DNA from: UBA2970 sp965221075
GTDB lineage: Bacteria > Verrucomicrobiota > Verrucomicrobiia > Limisphaerales > AAA164-E04
Reading direction: 5' to 3'
DNA: 64,000 bases
Assembly: GCA_965221075.1 (NCBI GenBank)
Contig: OZ244865.1
Span: 1,302,001-1,366,000 of the forward strand
Part shown: piece after piece, positions 60,345 to 64,000 of the stretch
Numbering within the stretch: position 1 is the stretch's first letter
Layout of the letters: every line of letters starts with the position of its first letter
Translations under genes and position numbers: made by a program
The notes under the pieces: model-generated
Database searches by the model: none
Told to the model about the DNA's origin: nothing
What the model saw: only the letters and a program-made list of their open reading frames with translations

Positions 60345-62207
60345 ATGATCAGGATCATTCTAGCGACAGCCCTGGCCGGGCTGCAGTCCGCCGCCGGCGA
60401 GGAGCCCGGGGCCCGGATCACGGGGGAGCTCAGGCAGTGGCACAAGATCACCCTCACCATCGAGGGCCCCGAGGCTTCGGAGACGGATTCGCCCGGGGGG
60501 ATCAATCCCTTCACGGACTACGCGATGACCGTCCGCTTCGCTCACGAGTCGGGGGCCCCTGTCCGCGAGGTCCCCGGCTACTTCGCCGCCGACGGAATGG
60601 CCGCCGAGACCAGCGCGACCGAGGGCAGCAAGTGGCGCGCCCACCTCTCCCCGGACAAGACGGGATCCTGGAGCTACCGGGTGTCGTTCGCCAGGGGCGC
60701 AGGGGCGGCGGTCGGGGGCGTGGGCGATCCCCTCCCGCCCTTCGACGGCATCGGCGGGCGCTTCGAGGTGGGCCCGAGCGACAAGGCCGAGCCCGACTTC
60801 CGTGCACGGGGCCGGCTGCAGTATGTCGGGGAGCGCTACCTGCGCTTCGCCGGGGACGGAACCTACTTTCTCAAGGCCGGGCCCGACGCTCCCGAGACCT
60901 TCCTGGCGTACGAGGATTTCGATGGCGCTTCGACCCGGAAGTCGCCCCTGAAGTCCTGGACGCCCCACCTGGGCGACTGGCGCGAGGGCGATCCCTCGTG
61001 GCAGGGAGGCAAGGGGAAGGGGATCGTCGGCGCGCTCAACTACCTGGCCTCCGAAGGCCTCAACGCCTTCTCGTTCCTTCCCTACAACGCGCAGGGCGAC
61101 GGCGACAACGTCTGGCCGCACTCGGAACGGCTCGGCAAGCTGCGCTACGACGTCTCCAAGCTCGATCAGTGGCAGATCGTCTTCGACCACGCCCAGAGCC
61201 GGGGCCTCTACCTGCACTTCAAGCTGCAGGAGACCGAGATGGACGATCATCGCAGGGGCCGGGAAAGGAGGGCCGCCGCCATCGAGGCCGCCCTCGACGG
61301 AGGGAGGCTGGGAGTGGAGCGCAAGCTCTACATCCGGGAGCTTGTCGCACGTTTCGGCCATTCGCTGGCCCTGAACTGGAACCTGGGCGAGGAGAACACC
61401 CAGACCACGGAGGAGCAGCTCGCCATGGCCGGCTACATCCGCCAGGTGGATCCCTACGATCACCACATCGTGGTGCACACCTACCCGCAGGATCAGGACC
61501 GGGTCTACGCCCCGCTGCTGGGCAGGGAGGAGCTGACGGGGATCTCGCTGCAGAACGGCTGGGAGAGCGTCCACCGGAGGACGCTCCGGTGGGTGGAGGC
61601 CTCGGAGGCGGCGGGGCGTCCCTGGGTGGTGGCCAACGACGAGCAGAACCCCGCCTCGCAGGGCGTCCCTCCCGACCCGGGATACGAGGGCTTCGACGGC
61701 AGGGACCGCCAGGGAAGTCCGGTCCACACCCTGGACGACATCCGCAAGTGCGTCCTGTGGGGCAACCTGATGGCCGGCGGGGCCGGCGTGGAGTACTACT
61801 TCGGCTACCAGCTGCCCCAGAACGACCTGGTGCTCGAGGACTTCCGCAGCCGCGACCTCTCCTGGGACTACTGCAGGCACGCCCTCTCGTTCTTCCGGGA
61901 TAACGCCGTCCCGTTCTGGGAGATGGAGAACGCCGACGGCCTGGTCGGAAACCGGGATCGCGGCAACAGCCGCTACGCCTTCGCCAGTCCCGGCGAGATC
62001 TATGTGGTGTACCTGCCCGACGGAGGCGAGGCCTCTCTGGATCTCGGCGCCGCTGCCGGGGCCTTCCAGGTGAGGTGGTTCGATCCGCGGAAGGGCGGAG
62101 GACTGCAGGCGGGCTCGGTCCGCGGCCTCGTGGGCGGCGGAGTCCGCAGCCTCGGCAGGCCCCCGTCGGATTTCGAGGAGGACTGGGTCGCGCTGGTGCG
62201 GAGATAG
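60345..62207 (+). CDS. Secreted glycoside-hydrolase-like protein with DUF5060
   Basis: Protein of about 620 residues. A short signal peptide, an N-terminal DUF5060 beta-sandwich (about 25-125, with WHKITLTIEGPEASETD), a TIM-barrel-like catalytic part (ALNYLASEGLNAFSFLPYNA; LALNWNLGEENTQTTEEQ, where the Glu residues may be catalytic), and a C-terminal collagen-binding-domain-like sandwich (RYAFASPGEIYVVYLPDGGE). This plan is usual for verrucomicrobial and planctomycetal polysaccharide-degrading enzymes; the polymer cannot be told. It stands alone, with 173 bases of non-coding sequence before it. Confidence 0.85.
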   Translation: MIRIILATALAGLQSAAGEEPGARITGELRQWHKITLTIEGPEASETDSPGGINPFTDYAMTVRFAHESGAPVREVPGYFAADGMAAETSATEGSKWRAHLSPDKTGSWSYRVSFARGAGAAVGGVGDPLPPFDGIGGRFEVGPSDKAEPDFRARGRLQYVGERYLRFAGDGTYFLKAGPDAPETFLAYEDFDGASTRKSPLKSWTPHLGDWREGDPSWQGGKGKGIVGALNYLASEGLNAFSFLPYNAQGDGDNVWPHSERLGKLRYDVSKLDQWQIVFDHAQSRGLYLHFKLQETEMDDHRRGRERRAAAIEAALDGGRLGVERKLYIRELVARFGHSLALNWNLGEENTQTTEEQLAMAGYIRQVDPYDHHIVVHTYPQDQDRVYAPLLGREELTGISLQNGWESVHRRTLRWVEASEAAGRPWVVANDEQNPASQGVPPDPGYEGFDGRDRQGSPVHTLDDIRKCVLWGNLMAGGAGVEYYFGYQLPQNDLVLEDFRSRDLSWDYCRHALSFFRDNAVPFWEMENADGLVGNRDRGNSRYAFASPGEIYVVYLPDGGEASLDLGAAAGAFQVRWFDPRKGGGLQAGSVRGLVGGGVRSLGRPPSDFEEDWVALVRR

Positions 62208-62281
62208 TCGTGAACGGCCCAGCCGGATGCCAAGCCGTGGCGGCGGTCCGGGCCTGGAGCCTGCGAGGCCCGGAAAAGGGG

Positions 62282-63010
62282 CTAGGCCTCCTCCGGGCTC
62301 CCCTCGACCCGGTCCAGCCGCTCCCTGGCCTTGGCCGCGGCCTGGGTGTCCCCGTACTCGCCGGCCAGCCTGCGGAGCAGCTTCATGGCCTCCTCCGGCT
62401 TGTCTAGCGGGCCGGAGTACAGGTTGGCCAGGTGGATGGCGGCCCAGCCCCACCGCTCCCGGGGAAGCTTCCTGGTCAGGATCTCCTCGTACTCCAGGGC
62501 CGCGGCCAGGGGATTGCCGAGATCCTTCTCGTAGATCTCCGCGATGCGCAGGGCGGCGTGCTGCTGGCGGGGATTCTTCTTCAGGTACTCCCTGAGGATC
62601 CCGATGGCCTCCAGGTAGTTGCCCTTGCCCCATTCGGTCTCGGCCTCCTCGTAGATGTCCTCTCCGGGAGCCGCGCCCTCGCCGCTGGTCATCAGCGAAT
62701 GGGAGAGCGTTCCCATGAAATGGGAGAAGTCCCGGGCCGCCAGGATGCCGAGCAGCGCCAGGCTGAGGAGGAAGCCTCCGCCGCTGAAGCCCAGGCGGGG
62801 CGGATCGGAAGCTTCCTCCTCCCCGGCCTCTTCTCCGTCCGCCTCTCCGGATCCGGGATCCTCCTCTCCGGTCAGCTCCCGGGCGGCTTCCTCCCGGGCC
62901 CTCTCCCGGGCCTCCTGCACCTCGCCGTAGTCCTGGACGAAGCGGTTGCCGAAGTACAGGCAGGAGAGGATCAGTACGATGTAGAGGAGAAGCCGGACCA
63001 CGGTGCTCAT
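62282..63010 (-). CDS. TPR-containing membrane protein
   Basis: Protein of about 242 residues. An N-terminal helix (about 5-22), a highly charged Glu-rich stretch (about 30-70), a second helix (about 75-95), then TPR-like repeats (YEEAETEWGKGNYLEAIGIL; AAIHLANLYSGPLDKPEEAM). It resembles the TPR membrane protein at 46344 in plan, though not in sequence. The start at 63010 places the first helix at the N-terminus. The function is unknown. Confidence 0.78.
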   Translation of the reverse strand: MSTVVRLLLYIVLILSCLYFGNRFVQDYGEVQEARERAREEAARELTGEEDPGSGEADGEEAGEEEASDPPRLGFSGGGFLLSLALLGILAARDFSHFMGTLSHSLMTSGEGAAPGEDIYEEAETEWGKGNYLEAIGILREYLKKNPRQQHAALRIAEIYEKDLGNPLAAALEYEEILTRKLPRERWGWAAIHLANLYSGPLDKPEEAMKLLRRLAGEYGDTQAAAKARERLDRVEGSPEEA

Positions 63011-63099
63011 CGGACCCGCAGCGGATGCTAGGCAGGCCCGGGGAGGGGAGGAAGCCAAAACCGGGAGCGATCCTTGCCCGGCCGGAAGCGGGCGGTAGG

Positions 63100-64000
63100 A
63101 TGGACCGGATGAGACGGCTCCCAGCTGCGGCGGCCTTCCTGCTCCTGGCGCTGCTTGCCGGCCGGGCGGAGCAGCCGCTGGAGGTGGCGACCTGGAACAC
63201 CAGGCAGCTGGACGCCGGGGTGGATTTCGCCGCGTTCATGGAGTCGGTCCGGGAGGCTGAGGTCGTCGTCCTCCAGGAGCTTCTCGGCGAGGAGCATCTG
63301 GACGGTGCGCTGCGGCGGGCCGGGGCCCGGGGGTGGCACAGGGCCGTTTCCGACTTCACCAAGGACTCCTACCGGACTCCCACCCGGAAGCTGGAGGTGG
63401 CCATACTCTCCCGCTACCCGTTCTCGGAGGTGATCGAGGCCGATCCCTATGCCGCCGACGATTCGGAGGAGATGAGGGCGAGGGACATCGATCTGGTGGC
63501 TCCCGCCCTGCTGCCCGCCGACCAGCGCAGGAACCTCGGATCCCGCGGATGGCTCTGGGCGAGGATTCCCGAGCTTCGGCTGGTGGTGGCCGCGGTGCAT
63601 CTGAAGTCCTCCCTGGGCCGCGTCGGGGCCGCCGACGAGGCCAACTCCTTCAAGCGCGAGGGCGTGATCGCCTCGCTGGGAGTCGCCATCCTGGAGGACC
63701 TGCGGGAGAAGGACGGATGGTCCTACGTGGTGGCCGGGGACTTCAACGTGGCTCCCGGAGATCCGGCAAGGAGCGGATGGAGGCTCGAAGTGCGCAGCTC
63801 CCCTCCCGAGCCGCTGCGGGGGTACGACCAGACCCACGCCCTGCTGGAGCGCCTCATCGCGGGGCTCCGCATGCGGAACCTGACGCGGGAGATACCTTCC
63901 AGCTTCGTCGGACAACGCGGCGGCCACGGCGCCATCGACTGCATCTACGCCCTGGGCGAGCTGGTCTCCGCCGCCGATCCTCCGCGGGCCGAGCGGGGAG
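63100..64000 (+). CDS. Secreted endonuclease/exonuclease/phosphatase-fold protein, 3'-truncated by the window edge
   Basis: About 300 residues are present and the frame is open to the last base. After a signal peptide (FLLLALLAGRA), the EEP fold is shown by EVATWNTRQLD, VVVLQELLG (metal Glu), VVAAVHLKSS, VVAGDFNVAPGD (catalytic Asp/Asn) and GGHGAIDCIYAL (late His/Asp). It would hydrolyse phosphodiester or phosphomonoester bonds outside the cytoplasm. ATG at 63100 or 63109 may be used. Only the last few residues are probably missing. It diverges from the TPR gene. Confidence 0.85.
   Translation, partial: MDRMRRLPAAAAFLLLALLAGRAEQPLEVATWNTRQLDAGVDFAAFMESVREAEVVVLQELLGEEHLDGALRRAGARGWHRAVSDFTKDSYRTPTRKLEVAILSRYPFSEVIEADPYAADDSEEMRARDIDLVAPALLPADQRRNLGSRGWLWARIPELRLVVAAVHLKSSLGRVGAADEANSFKREGVIASLGVAILEDLREKDGWSYVVAGDFNVAPGDPARSGWRLEVRSSPPEPLRGYDQTHALLERLIAGLRMRNLTREIPSSFVGQRGGHGAIDCIYALGELVSAADPPRAERG

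Overview
This is a high-GC chromosomal segment from a Gram-negative bacterium of the PVC group, most likely a verrucomicrobial lineage. The evidence is a DUF1501 protein paired with a DUF1549/DUF1553 cytochrome (planctomycete/verrucomicrobial hallmark), a pseudopilin with the FTLIELLVVIAIIAILAGM leader followed by LLPALGRAKAKA, an outer-membrane secretin, TonB/ExbB/ExbD and LpxI (outer membrane with LPS). Many neighbouring genes overlap by ATGA, GTGA or TTGA, and Shine-Dalgarno sequences are often weak. The genus cannot be named from this sequence.

Layout. 1-2728: 3' part of ileS. 2725-12923 (minus): one tightly packed operon with DUF4126, a lipoprotein secretin, a PilM/GspL-like protein, a PilO/GspM-like protein, a GspC-like protein, a GspE ATPase and a beta-propeller sensor histidine kinase. 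No GspF platform protein is in it; a pseudopilin lies apart at 55358-56152. 13059-16232 (minus): a multiheme lipoprotein cytochrome and a cytochrome-fused outer-membrane barrel, a candidate transmembrane electron conduit. 16668-18368: small conserved protein, pyrR, pyrB. 18329-22803 (minus): smc coupled to a Cys-rich protein. 22942-24981: TonB-like, ExbB, ExbD. 25066-28484: carA, an FHA membrane protein, argG. 28755-33640 (minus): DUF1501 and DUF1549/DUF1553 pair. 33754-34398: mobA-like.

34479-40454 is a rearranged accessory region. An intact lipoprotein gene and an intact agmatine-deiminase-like gene sit at its edges. Between them are a remnant of the deiminase 3' end, a lower-GC insert, and a remnant of the lipoprotein 3' end: a reciprocal duplication scar. 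The insert carries a two-gene module resembling DUF6978 plus DUF1828/DUF1829, a truncated extra copy of the second gene's start, and two perfect hairpins.

40575-42985: HtrA-type protease, Nudix hydrolase, cyclophilin. 43034-46330: an IS630-like element split by a 2.1-kb IS4-type element, with an 11-bp target duplication that lets the original IS630 transposase be read across. 46344-49620: TPR protein, small lipoprotein, RCC1-repeat protein. 49670-54535: a Mn/Fe-type ABC importer (binding protein, ATPase, two permeases, one fused to a DtxR-type domain), divergent from an mntR-like regulator over a 21-bp palindrome. 54532-64000: lpxI, pseudopilin, ilvD, a MetE-like protein with an MBL-fold hydrolase, a DUF5060 glycoside-hydrolase-like protein, a TPR membrane protein, and a secreted endonuclease/phosphatase-fold protein cut by the window edge.

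The most notable features are the porin-cytochrome pair, the duplication-flanked two-gene island, the secretion operon without a platform protein, and the permease-regulator fusion. No rRNA, tRNA or CRISPR array was seen.
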